A DNA stretch of 64,000 bases from Larix kaempferi (Eukaryota > Streptophyta > Pinopsida > Pinales > Pinaceae). Below, in pieces: positions 12,360 through 22,308 of this stretch; positions within the stretch are counted from its first letter, which is position 1; each line of letters starts with the position of its first letter. The stretch lies in the NCBI GenBank assembly GCA_027924585.1, contig BSBM01000068.1, positions 9,503,001 through 9,567,000 on the forward strand, given 5' to 3'. A program made the translations under genes and the position numbers. The notes below the pieces were generated by a model. It did not search any database. It was not told the DNA's origin and worked only from the letters and a program-made list of their open reading frames with translations.

Positions 12360-12670
12360 TGACATAGTCTAGGGGAGTTGCATACCACTCCCAACTATAG
12401 AACCCATGCTTCCTATCATAGTAAAAAATTACACAAATCCTATTTCTTTCAAAAAATTTAGAAATTGTATGCACAATGGAAAAAAAGGAACAGAAAAACC
12501 AACAAGACTGGAAAAGAGTTTAAAACCCTAATTTCATTCGATTAGATTCAAAAACGACACAGGAATATACAAACTCGGAGGGTCTCAGTATCGTCTATCT
12601 ACAATATGTTCAAATCCCCCATGGTTCTTCTTCTTCGAATTGGGGCCAACAACCTCTATGGGTTCTTCTT
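12360..12670 (-). repeat. Element A right (5') LTR, inner piece
   Basis: It starts TGACATAGTC and aligns with 265 to about 590. Shared blocks include cactcccaact and the run of about 100 bp around acaaactcggagggtct. Homology stops near acaacctctatgg, where Copia-2 gag sequence takes over. The remainder of this LTR resumes at 18608. Confidence 0.8.
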
Positions 12671-15600
12671 CAAGATTACTTCTCAAGGGTCTCCCAAATC
12701 AAGGAGCAACTAGATTCCATTGGTGATACTCTTGATGAAGATGAACTTGTGATGACTACTCTAAATGGTCTCACTAGACCTTGGGAGTCATTTATATAAA
12801 CTATGTGTGCCAGAAAAGAAAGTATGAAGTTTGATGTAGTATGGGAGGATTGTGTTCAAGAAGAGGCTAGGGTAGCCAACAGAGAAGCACTTCTCAAGGA
12901 GGATGACCAAGCCTTGGCTACTCACACCAAGAGAAGAAGAATGGGTCACTTCAAGAAAGTTGACCACAAAGGATCTCAACACTTCTCTAAATTTAAAAGG
13001 AATAGAGGACCCAATCCAGTAAGAGATCTCTCCATAGTCCAGTGTTACAATTGTCTTAAACTAGGACATATTGCCAAATTTTGTCCTTCACAAAAGAAGA
13101 AGAAGTTTGTACACAAAATACACCATGCACATATGGCAGAAGATGATAGTGAAGAAGAAGAAGAAGAAGAAGAAGAAGAAGAGGAAGAGGAAAGGCCTCG
13201 AAGGAAAAGATCTAAAGTAAAGAAAGAAGATCCAGAAGAATATGTCCTATTCTCTGCACTCTCTGGATCTGTATCTCCTAGAGAAGATACATGGCTCATT
13301 GATAGTGGTACCTCTAAGCACATGACAGTTCAAAGAAAGACTTTCTCAAATATTGAAGAAAAGTCTTCTTCACAAAAGGTATCTCTAGCAGATGATTACC
13401 AATATCCCATCAAGGGGATTGGTGAAGCAAGCTACAAGCTAGATTCTGGAACACCCTTGAAGATGAAAGAAATTTTATATGTGCCAGGATTGAAGAAAAG
13501 CCTACTCTCTATCTCAGCACTAGATAAGAAAGGTTTTAGAGTTGCCTTCATAGATGGTCAAGTACTTATGTGGCCCAAAGGAAAATCTATTGAAGATGCA
13601 GTTGTCATTGGTGAAGAGGAAGGAGGCATCTATAAGCTCAAGGGACATCCAGAAGTTGCCCTTGCTCATGAAACATCTAGCCCCAGTGAGCTATGGCATA
13701 GAAGATTAGCTCACATTAACTATAAAGCCCTACCCTATGTAAGCAAGGTGGTCATAGGTTTACCAGACTTAAAGGTTGATCATAATGGCTCATGCAAAGG
13801 ATGTGAAAAAGGGAAGAATATCAAGAACCCTTTTCCAAAAAGTGAAACAAATACTAAGAACATTTTGGAGCTAATACATTCAGATGTATGTGGACCAATG
13901 CCCACCACTTCCCTAAGTGGTTTTGAATACTATCTTTCATTCATTGATGACTGTTCAAGGAAGACATGGATATACTTTCTAAAAGGTAAGAATGAAGTTT
14001 TTGGAAAATTCAAAGAGTTCAAGGCCTTAGTATAAAATCTCTCAAAAAAGAAAATCAAGATTCTCAGAACAGATAATGGGGGAGAATATACTTCAAAGGA
14101 CTTTGAAGACTTTTGTAAGGAAGCTGGAATCAAGAGGGAACTAACCACTCCCTACAATCCCCAACAAAATGGGGTGGCTGAAAGAAAGAATAGAACCATA
14201 ATGGAAGCTGTAAAAACTATGATACATGATCAAGATCTACCTATGTATTTATGGGCTGAAGCAGCTAGGACAGCAGTCTATGTGCATAATAGACTTTCCC
14301 ACAGTGCTCTTGAATTCAAAACTCTAGAAGAAGTGTTCACAGGAAAGAAGCCTGAGGTAAGTCATCTCAAAATATTTGGTTGTCCTGTGTACATTCACAT
14401 TCCAAAAGAAAATAGAACCAAGTTGGATCCTTCTGGTAAGAAGGGAATATTTGTTGGATACTGTGAATCATCCAAAGCCTTCAGAATTTACATACTAGGT
14501 TTTCATCATATGGAAATAAGTAGAGATGTAACATTTGATGAAGAAGCAGCTCTCAAGAAATCCAAGAAGTGTCAACTTGAAGAAATCTATGAAGAAGATA
14601 CACCTCCTAGAATCATAGAAGCTGTGCACATTCCTGAAGATGATACTCCAGAGGATCATGACATGATAGAACCACAAGAACCCCCTATTTCAGATTTATC
14701 TATGAAAAGAAGGCCAGCATGGGCTAGAGACATTATTCAAGGAGCTAAAAGATATGGAGCTCCTGAAGGCTCCACTAGAGAAAGAAAGAAACCAAAGCTA
14801 GTATCCAACTATGTAGCCTTGATGTGTGATCTTGTGGATCAACATCCTACTAGCTATGAAGAAGCAGCTCAAAAGAAAGAATGGGTAGAAGCAATGACAG
14901 AAGAATATCAGTCAATAATGAAAAATGATGTTTGGGATATAGTTCCCAAACCAAAAGATAAAAGTGTAGTTTCATCCAAATGGATCTTTAAGATAAAACA
15001 TGCTACAGATGGTAGCATTGAAAAATATAAGGCAAGATTTGTAGCCCGAGGATTCTCTCAGAAAGAGGGAATTGGCTATGAAGAAACATTTGCACTAGTT
15101 GCTAGGTATACTTCAATTAGAACTATCATGGCACTTGCATCCATGATGAAGTGGAAACTACTTCAAATGGATGTTAAGATAGCTTTTTTGAATGGTGTAA
15201 TTGAAGAAGAAGTGTACATAGAGCAACCACAAGGGTTCGAGGTTGAAGATGGGAGAACTCATGTATGCAAGCTGAAAAAGGCATTATATGGATTAAAGCA
15301 AGCTCCTAGAGCTTGGTACGGAAGGATTGACAATTTCTTAACAAGCATGGGCTATACTAAGAGTAAAGCTGACCCTAATATTTATCTTAAGGTAATGAAT
15401 GATGAACCAGTTATACTACTATTATATGTAGATGATCTATTTCTAACCGGAAATGAGAAACAGATTATTGAATGCAAGAAGAAGCTTTCTTCAGAATTCG
15501 AGATGAAAGATCTCGGATTAATGCACTACTTCTTAGGTCTAGAAGTATGGCAAGAACCAAAAGGAATCTTTCTAAATCAAGGTAAGTATGCTGTGGAGAT

Positions 15601-16387
15601 TCTAAAAAGATTTGATATGTTGGAGTGTAAAGCCATGGCCACTCCCATGGACTCCAACTTAAAGTTATTAATTAATGACACATCAGAATTAGTGGACATA
15701 ACTCTATATAGACAAATCATTGGGTCTTTAATGTATTTAACAAATACTAGGCCAGATATATGCTTTGCCGTAAATACCCTGAGTCAGTATCTAGTAGAAC
15801 CCAGAAAGGTTCACGTAATAGCTGCAAAACATGTGATGAGGTACCTAAAAGGTACTTTAGATTTTGGTCTATATTATCTTAGAAATCATGAACTCAATTT
15901 ACATGGTTACTCAGACTCTAATTGGGCAGGAAGTATCTCAGACAGAAAGAGTACATCAGGTGGATGCTATGGTCTTGGATTTGCCATGATCTCATGGTTC
16001 AGCAAGAAACAATCCAGTGTGGCTCTCAGTAATGCTGAAGCAGAATACATAGCTGCCTACTCCGCTAGCTATGAAGCAGTATGGCTTCGAAAAATATTAT
16101 CTGGAATAATTGATTTAGAGATGGATCCCACTGTGATCATGTGTGACAATCAAAGTTGCATCAAAATAACAGAAAATCCTATATTCCACGATAAATCAAA
16201 ACACATAGAGATCTGATACTTTTACATACGAGACATGGTGCAGAGAGGAGCTATCAAACTCGAATATATAAGTACTGAAGAACAAGTTGCTGATATATTA
16301 ACCAAACCCCTATCTCGTGTGAAATTTGAACACTTTCGAGACAAGCTTGGTGTAGCTCTAAAAGACCCTCCTCGAAAGGGTGAGTAG
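12671..16387 (+). pseudogene. Copia-2 gag-pol, truncated at N-terminus, three nonsense codons
   Basis: One frame runs through the whole region. It holds late Gag (YFSRVSQIKEQL), a zinc knuckle CYNCLKLGHIAKFC (13044-13085), a (GAA)n-coded Glu run, protease IDSGTSKHMT (DSG at 13301-13309), GAG-pre-integrase LWHRRLAH, integrase with TDNGGEY and NPQQNGVAERK, RT with YVDD at 15425-15436, and RNase H to ADILTKPL. Stops occur at 12797-12799, 14033-14035 and 16214-16216; the natural end is TAG at 16385. All visible catalytic residues are intact, so it decayed less than Copia-1. The frame cannot yield a complete product because gag and the promoter are missing. Confidence 0.95.
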
Positions 16388-16489
16388 TATCGTCACTAAT
16401 GATGAGGATACATGTTTACCACTCTTAGTTATTTATGCCTATTTAGATTTAGACTTCTTACACTTAGAACACTTACACTGTTTTTTCTT

Positions 16490-16835
16490 TTACTTTGATG
16501 ATACATGCTTCGATGTATTGATGAGGATACATGTTTTGTTGATTTATGTATTTGCTTTGATGATATATGAGGATACATGTTTTGATGAGATTATGTATTG
16601 ATAAGAATACATGCTTTGATGTATTGATGAGGATACATGTTTTGATGATTTATGTATTGATAAGAATACATGCTTTGATGATATATGAGGATACATGTTT
16701 TGATGATTTATATATTGATGATGATATATGTATTGATGAGGATGCACGATATATGTATATGTGCTTTGATGCATTGATGAGAATACATATTTTAATGATG
16801 TATTTGTATGGATGAGGATACTAGTATCTATATTG
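16490..16835. repeat. Degenerate tandem array of gaggatacatg units, about 58 bp
   Basis: Repeats of tattgatgaggatacatgtt and ttgataagaatacatgctt recur, the latter at 16599 and 16657 (58-bp period) with irregular spacing elsewhere. The array follows the pol stop in Copia-2's 3' region. Frames open on both strands are artefacts of repetition. Confidence 0.8.
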
Positions 16836-16920
16836 ATGAGGGGATTGGATCATCCCTGGACTTCAGTCTTAAAGAGAGTCGTAGACATATGTCTTCGAGA
16901 ATGAAGTCCTTGTTGGATGG

Positions 16921-17310
16921 TTGAGGATTAAGTCATCCTTGGACGTGGTCCTAAATGTACGGTTGAGGATTAAGTCATCCTTGGACGTGGTCCTAAATGT
17001 AAGGTTGAGGATTAAGTCATCCTTGGACGTGGTCCTAAATGTACGGTTGAGGATTAAGTCATCCTTGGACGTGGTCCTAAATGTACGGTTGAGGATTAAG
17101 TCATCCTTGGACATGGTCCTAAATGTACGGTTGAGGATTAAGTCATCCTTGGACGTGGTCCTAAATGTACGTTTGAGGATTAAGTCATCCTTGGATGTGG
17201 TCCTAAATGTACGGTTGAGGATTAAGTCATCCTTGGATGCGGTCCTAAATGTACGGTTGAGGATTAAGTCATCCCTGGACATGGTCCTAAATGTACTGTT
17301 GAGGATTGGA
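16921..17310. repeat. 42-bp tandem array, about nine copies
   Basis: Units starting ttgaggattaagtcatcctt occur at 16921 and every 42 bp to 17257, with a diverged tenth at 17299. Because 42 is a multiple of three and the unit lacks stops in some frames, long open frames exist on both strands (about 140 and 160 codons). They encode 14-residue repeats such as KSSLDVVLNVRLRI. I regard these as non-coding by-products. Confidence 0.95.
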
Positions 17311-17384
17311 TCGTCCTCGGACTTTGGTCTTTTGAATTGAGCTGTAGACAAGATGTCTCCGAAAATAAAATCCTGAATGAACAG

Positions 17385-17615
17385 GTAAGGGGATTGAATC
17401 GTCCTCGGACTTTGGTCCTTTGAATTGAGCTGTAGACATGAGGTCTCTGAGAATTGAATGATAGGACTGGATCGTCCTTGGACCTCGGTTCAAAAGGTAC
17501 ATGGTAGGATTGGATCGTCCTTGGACCTCGGTTCAAAAGGTACATGGTAGGACTGGATCGTCCTTGGACCTAGGTTCAAAAGGTACATGACAGAATTGCA
17601 TCATACATGGACCTA
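17385..17615. repeat. About 43-50 bp tandem units related to the 42-bp array
   Basis: The blocks gactggatcgtccttggacc and ggttcaaaaggtacatg recur about 43 bp apart at 17460-17600. Two longer units (17299-17385 and 17390-17455) share gatcgtcctcggactttggt. The units look like a diverged higher-order extension of the preceding array. Confidence 0.85.
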
Positions 17616-17654
17616 TGTCCTAAAAAAGAGCAGGATTGATCATCCTGTAATGTG

Positions 17655-17965
17655 ATTGTATGATGACGATGCTGATGATGACGATGCTGATGATCATATG
17701 ATGACAATGTTGATGATCGTATGATGACGATGCTGATGATCGTGTGATGATGATACTGATGATCGTGTGATGACGATGCTGATGATCGTGCTGATGTTCA
17801 TGCGATGACAATGTTGATGATCGTGTGATGACGATGTTGATGATCGTGCTGATGTTCGTGCGATGACAATGCTGATGATCGTGTGATGACAATGTTGATG
17901 ATCGTGTGATGACGATGCTGATGATTGTATGATGACGATGTTGATGATCATGTGATGGCGATACT
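17655..17965. repeat. 23-bp tandem array (tgatgatcgtgtgatgacga)
   Basis: About a dozen units of a 23-bp repeat, atgatgacgatgctgatgat plus cgt, occur with small length changes. Minus-strand open frames through it (17620-17951) encode His/Ser/Ile-rich repeats and are not considered genes. Confidence 0.9.
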
Positions 17966-18108
17966 GATGATGTTGATGTTCCAGTAACTGGTTGGGTTAC
18001 TGATGATGATGAATTGAAGAAAGCTTCCGATGATTTATAGATGTATCATGTATGATGTAGTCGATGACTCCTTGCTCCTGCAGACGTTGTTATAATATCC
18101 TTCTCGTT

Positions 18109-18117
18109 AAGGGGGAG
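18109..18117 (+). other. Copia-2 polypurine tract
   Basis: The tract AAGGGGGAG directly precedes the TGTTGAAT start of the 3' LTR. Its position and composition are as expected for plus-strand priming. Confidence 0.85.
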
Positions 18118-18607
18118 TGTTGAATATTGTAACTTCTAAGAATATTATATTTGTACATTATTATTCCGGAGATGTTTCATCCCTCCGAGGTAACCCTATT
18201 ATGTATCCGGAGATTATTATTCCTCCGATGGGTTGTGGTAACAAGGGTTATTAGACCCACCATGTGGGGGTCGTCCCTAATCTTATATTTTAGGGGTTAT
18301 TAGACTTCTCCAGGAGAGTTCGGCCCCATTAGGGTTTTTAGTCCGTCGGGAACTAATATAAATAGAGGAGGTGAGCTCCTCATTAGACGCACTTGTACAA
18401 CTCAGAAAAGTAGCGCACTTGTCTGGGAGGTCTGCTAAGGAGGTAGAGAAGGAGGGAGCACATCTTGTATTTTGGTTGATCATCTTATTGAGGAAAGCTT
18501 TGCTGGGTTTTCTACCCCATGAGGGTTTCCCAAGGTAAATTCTGTGTCTATCTTGTGATTATGTTTCTTTCAATGATCTTGCTAGTCTATTTGGTTTAAA
18601 CTTAACA
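18118..18607 (+). repeat. Copia-2 3' LTR
   Basis: This LTR is 490 bp, from TGTTGAATATT to AAACTTAACA. It has TATAAATAG at 18357-18365 and the U5-like phrases ttgctgggttttctacccc and gggtttcccaaggta typical of plant Copia LTRs. It is the only LTR left to this element. The next base returns to element A LTR sequence. Confidence 0.85.
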
Positions 18608-19045
18608 TGGATTTGTTTTTCCTTCTACTGGAAACTAGACAATCATGGCCATTCAATTGCTTGGCCATTTCAATTTTGTTTCCCCTTACTTTGTAGCTAA
18701 TTATCATTTGACACAAAATATTTAGGTGACATGTGGACTAGCAACGCGGGGTTACAACAAGAATTTTAGTGCTATTACAACATGGAATACCAACCATTCT
18801 CATAGTAAAGTTGATGCTCAAAGTTGCAAGATTGGTGTTGCAGCATGAAGTCTTTCAGCACCAGTGTTGTAGTGTGAAGTGTTTCAGCATTATTGTTGCA
18901 GCATAGAGTTTCAGCAAGGTTCTAACGACTTGATTAAGTAACCATAGAGTTGTAGCCACTTTATTTCTCCGACTCTTGACTTTATCATAATATAAATATT
19001 TTTGGTTGATGCAGATTTCCCAAGGACAAGGATGCTCTTGAATCA
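18608..19045 (-). repeat. Element A right (5') LTR, outer piece
   Basis: It aligns with about 768-1209: ccttctactggaaactaga, catttcaattttgtttcccc, gagtttcagcaaggttctaa and the terminal aaggacaaggatgct are all shared. It ends AATCA and is followed by the target duplicate ctatg at 19046-19050. Confidence 0.82.
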
Positions 19046-19169
19046 CTATGCCACTCCAAACCATAATATTGAATTGCAAGTGTTTTCAATGAATAAATAA
19101 TCAACAAAAATATTTTTATGAGCTTAAATGAAATATTAATCAAGAATAAATTCTCGAATTACCTAATTA

Positions 19170-19372
19170 GTATAATCCTTTTGAAGTGAAGGCCAATGCA
19201 ACTGCGAAGGATATGGGAGTGATATTAATGTGGGGAGGTAAGTTAATGTGCTACTATTACAAGATGTTTCTTGAAGGAGTCCTAAACTACCCTGCATACG
19301 ATATTAAAGGAACTCTTTGCATTGTTTCAAGTTGTTATGAAGTGGAAAAACTATCTTATGGGAAAGGATACC
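19170..19372 (+). pseudogene. Ty3/Gypsy RNase H remnant, copy 1 part a
   Basis: The plus-strand frame reads FEVKANATAKDMGVILMW and then VLNYPAYDIKGTL. These are decayed equivalents of the plant Gypsy RNase H blocks that open with F-x-V-x-x-D-A-S and contain N-Y-P-x-x-D-K-E. The catalytic Asp of the first block is Asn here. It continues after the inserted TR-GAG element at 23195. Non-functional. Confidence 0.8.
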
Positions 19373-20076
19373 TGTTAGAACATTTTTCCACCTATGTACA
19401 TTAATCATTTATTAATGATGATTAATTAGCCCAAGTGATTAATGATTACATCCCTAAGTTGATTAGCTACTAAATGGTCAATTATCATGAACTAGATAGC
19501 AAATGTGAACAAGTGCTGAGTCAAACCAGCTATGTGGAGCGCTCCCCAGGGCAATTAATGCACTCAGCATGCCTAGAGCGCCCTCCTCAGGTCATTTAAT
19601 GCACTCAGCATGCTTCTCTTCTACCTAGGGCGCATTTGCTCTCTTTGTGGACAATCTTGCCTTGTTTTGTCACATTTTTGACCAATTTTAGACTCCAAAC
19701 CTCTAACCAACCAGTTTCTTCACATGTGTGAGGTCACATGGGCCTGTCCAATCATTCCCAGCATTCACACTGCAGATTCGAACCAGTTTGGGATTGTTTG
19801 GGATATTTTGGTCAACCTAGGGGGGTTTGAGCTTTTTCTAAGCTAGATGAGTGTGAACACTCCAGATGGATTCGAATTCTTCCATATTTGTATATATGGG
19901 TGTTCTTAACCTTTGTTAAGGGGGGGACAGTTAATAATATTGACATTATTCACCATTTCATGTGTAATTGTTCTTCATTCATTTAAATTTTTTATGCCAT
20001 TCTTGCAAATGTTGTGCAATCTTTCACCAGTGAGGAATCCACAGTAGCTAGATTCAGCTGTGCTTGAGATTTTACA
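19373..20076 (+). repeat. TR-GAG 5' LTR
   Basis: It runs TGTTAGAACA to GATTTTACA. It contains an internal near-repeat (gcgct/gcgccctcc with aatgcactcagcatgc twice) and a TATA-like tatatatggg near 19890. It is nearly identical to 22487-23189. Confidence 0.95.
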
Positions 20077-20090
20077 TGGTATCAGAGCTC
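20077..20090 (+). other. TR-GAG primer binding site (initiator-Met tRNA)
   Basis: TGGTATCAGAGCTC begins at the first base after the LTR. It matches the 12-base initiator-Met primer exactly. Confidence 0.95.
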
Positions 20091-20352
20091 TTGGAGCTAG
20101 AATTCGAACCAGCAAGACTGTTGTAGTGGATTGCCAGAAGCAGTGGAGAAACCACATAATTCCTGAGGCCATTGCCTTGAGCTTACTGGAGAAATCTAGT
20201 GGCTCCTCTCAGGTGTGATGCTCTCCCGAATGCACCCACTATCCATACAGGGTTCGAATCTGTTAGTGTAGATCCCTCCAGAGTGATTTGAGAGTTGTTT
20301 GCAAGTACTGAAGATCAGCATTGTCAGCAAGTGCGAATTGCAGCAGAGAAGA

Positions 20353-22308
20353 ATGGAGCCATCTCACCCAAACGTGCTCACTCCCTTCAACTATTTCGAT
20401 TGGAAGGCAGAAATGGTGATTTTGCTGAGATCTAAGGGTCTCTACAGAATCACGATGGGCACTGAGGTGGAGCCGAACTCGGCTGTGGAGAAATCCAAGT
20501 TTTTTAACAGAATGGATGAGGCATTTGGCCTCCTTTGTCTCAGCATTTCGAGAGACCTCCTGTTTCATGTAGAAAGTCTAGCAACTCCAAATGAAGTGTG
20601 GCTCAAGCTTGAGACACTGTTTGGAAAGACTGATGAGATGAGAGGCCACCAGCTCGAAAATGAGCTTGTCTCACTGAGCCCAGGGAATTTCGATTCCATC
20701 CAGGACTTCTTCACCAAGTTCAAGAACTTGGTCTTGCAGATCAGACAATGTGGCATAGAGAAGAAAGAAGAACAGTTGGTGTTGTCCATTCTCTCCAAAC
20801 TGGGTTCTGAATACTCAGTTTTTGTGTCTTCCTTCAACTCCACAAGGCTCACAGTTAGAGGTTGGAAGATGCCATCCTTGGCTGACTTCATGGAGATGCT
20901 AACTCAAGAGCAAGACAAGCTGGTCTTGATGGGCTCCATCAAGCAAAAAGACCAAGTTCTTGCAGCTGGAGATTCGAAATATGGAAGAGGCAAGCAAAAA
21001 CCAAAGGGGCCGAAACCTCAAGAGAAGAAGATGAAGGAGAAGAAGCATTCAAGTGATGAAAGCTCAAGTTCAAGTGATGAAGATTCAAAAGTCAAGAAGA
21101 TGAAGAGCAAGAAAGAGAAGCCCAAATGTGGTTATTGCAGAGGTTCTCACAATGAAAAATCATGTTTCAGAAAGAAGATAGACATTCTAACCAAGCTACT
21201 TGAAGAACATAACATTGATGTTCCAGATTTTGCAAGAAGAGAAGAAGCCAAGCTCTCTTTGGAACAAGATCATTGCCTCTATGCCACATGCAAAGGTAAA
21301 AAGCTCTATAATTTGGGTGAAAGAGCCAAATATTTTTCTGATATCTCTGTTTCTGATTTACATTCTGATATATCAGATTCAGAAAATTCAGTCTCTTCCC
21401 TGAAAGAATCTCCATCCAGTTCACCGAAGCTTTCTCCCAATACTAGTAATTTTTCACTAGTTTTTGACATGCCTTCTGAAAGCTCTTTCCCACTTCAATC
21501 AGATCTTTCATATTCTGATATGGAAGATAATATGCAGGCTGATATACAGGTTATGACAGCCATCAAACCATTTCCCCAACCATTGGATGCCCAAAAGACC
21601 ACACAAACCCCAAGTTCTACAGTTGGAAAATCTCACAATTTTATTGTTTCCAAAACTGTGTCACTGATCTATCTTGGTTTTATGTCTTGCATATCATTCC
21701 TTGGTTGGACAGCCATGTCATTGGCTATCATGGGACTGCTGTTCCACATGTCTGGACCTGATCTTACCACCTATGGTTCAAAACTCAAGTCTCCAGACCC
21801 TTCAAGTTTGCTCAACTGTCAGTGTGATCCAGTTACACACACTTCTCTTACTGTAAAACCATTCGATCATGGAGACATTATACCTCTAGTTTTTGCTGCT
21901 CCATATGGCTCCTATTCTGATATATCAGAGCCACATGATCTCTATTACAGATTTGGGAAGGTGCTACATCAGTTCGGAAGGAAGATTCATGGTTTGATTT
22001 GCCATGTGGAAGCTCCTCAAAATGCAGATTTTGTTGAGATTTTTGATGTTCTTTGGGAAGGATTTTGCAGAGATATCTTTTCCATTATTGATCATGTATT
22101 CATATCAGAGTATGTATGCAGCAAGAAGCATTCTTATAATGCTCCCCCATCATCAAATGATGAGATTCAAGGAGCCTTCCAACATGTTTTTTTCCTACAA
22201 AACATTGAAGAATTGGTGCATGATCATGACATCCACAACATCTTCACCAAGTATTTCAGCAAGAAGTTGTTCATTCAACTCATTCAAGTGAAGAACAAGA
22301 CCTGTTGA
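20353..22308 (+). CDS. Intact Gag-like protein with unusual membrane-anchored C-terminal extension, 651 aa
   Basis: The start is ATG at 20353 in a good plant context (gaagaATGG); the open frame extends 18 codons upstream without an ATG. Residues 1 to about 200 are a Copia-type Gag (UBN2/DUF4219-like: NYFDWKAEM near the start, then a W-L-K-L-E-T-L-F block). A Lys-rich and Ser/Asp/Glu-rich basic-acidic tract follows (about 210-255). A zinc knuckle C-X2-C-X3-H-X4-C sits at residues 259-271, one residue shorter than the usual C-X2-C-X4-H-X4-C. A Ser-rich acidic linker follows, with repeats of SDIS(D/V). Residues 437-466 form a strongly hydrophobic helix (IYLGFMSCISFLGW and AMSLAIMGLLF), a predicted membrane segment. 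The last 185 residues match no family I recognise. No stop or frameshift interrupts it, so it may still be expressed. It is the only large ORF of its element. Confidence 0.9.
   Translation: MEPSHPNVLTPFNYFDWKAEMVILLRSKGLYRITMGTEVEPNSAVEKSKFFNRMDEAFGLLCLSISRDLLFHVESLATPNEVWLKLETLFGKTDEMRGHQLENELVSLSPGNFDSIQDFFTKFKNLVLQIRQCGIEKKEEQLVLSILSKLGSEYSVFVSSFNSTRLTVRGWKMPSLADFMEMLTQEQDKLVLMGSIKQKDQVLAAGDSKYGRGKQKPKGPKPQEKKMKEKKHSSDESSSSSDEDSKVKKMKSKKEKPKCGYCRGSHNEKSCFRKKIDILTKLLEEHNIDVPDFARREEAKLSLEQDHCLYATCKGKKLYNLGERAKYFSDISVSDLHSDISDSENSVSSLKESPSSSPKLSPNTSNFSLVFDMPSESSFPLQSDLSYSDMEDNMQADIQVMTAIKPFPQPLDAQKTTQTPSSTVGKSHNFIVSKTVSLIYLGFMSCISFLGWTAMSLAIMGLLFHMSGPDLTTYGSKLKSPDPSSLLNCQCDPVTHTSLTVKPFDHGDIIPLVFAAPYGSYSDISEPHDLYYRFGKVLHQFGRKIHGLICHVEAPQNADFVEIFDVLWEGFCRDIFSIIDHVFISEYVCSKKHSYNAPPSSNDEIQGAFQHVFFLQNIEELVHDHDIHNIFTKYFSKKLFIQLIQVKNKTC

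Larger units (their letters stand above)
12671..18607 (+). mobile_element. Copia-2: 5'-truncated Ty1/Copia element inserted in element A's LTR
   Basis: Copia-2 has late gag, protease, integrase, RT and RNase H on the plus strand, then tandem arrays, a polypurine tract and a 3' LTR. Its 5' LTR, leader and N-terminal gag are missing. The break joins element A LTR sequence directly to mid-gag, and about 180 bp of element A's LTR is also lost, so a deletion removed both. It shares extensive colinear protein sequence with Copia-1 and is the same lineage at moderate divergence, but the LTRs are clearly different. Confidence 0.9.
265..19045 (-). mobile_element. Element A: large non-autonomous (LARD-like) LTR retrotransposon, nested host of two Copia elements
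   Basis: The element is bounded by LTRs (265-1209 on the left; 12360 to about 12670 plus 18608-19045 on the right) and flanked by a perfect 5-bp target duplication, ctatg, at 260-264 and 19046-19050. Next to the right LTR, on the minus strand, is a primer site TGGTATCAGATC (12346-12357), which fits initiator-Met tRNA and sets the orientation. The element's own sequence is only about 5.7 kb; the rest is a complete Copia (3575-10762) and a truncated Copia (about 12671-18607). The internal region (1210-3574 and 10768-12359) shows no protease, integrase or RT motif on either strand, only decayed Glu/Lys-rich reading frames. This resembles the LARD class. Alternatively, an original pol may have decayed beyond recognition. 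Confidence 0.8.

Noticed and set aside
16869-17351. 160-codon minus-strand and 139-codon plus-strand open frames
   Set aside because: Both are produced by a 42-bp stop-free tandem repeat; no start context, domain or independent support.
17620-17951. His/Ser/Ile-rich minus-strand ORFs that might look like metal-binding proteins
   Set aside because: They translate a 23-bp DNA repeat; the residue pattern follows directly from the repeat.
20299-20352. Using the upstream in-frame codon at 20299 as the Gag start
   Set aside because: That codon is TTG; the first ATG, with good context and directly before the Gag-like sequence, is at 20353.
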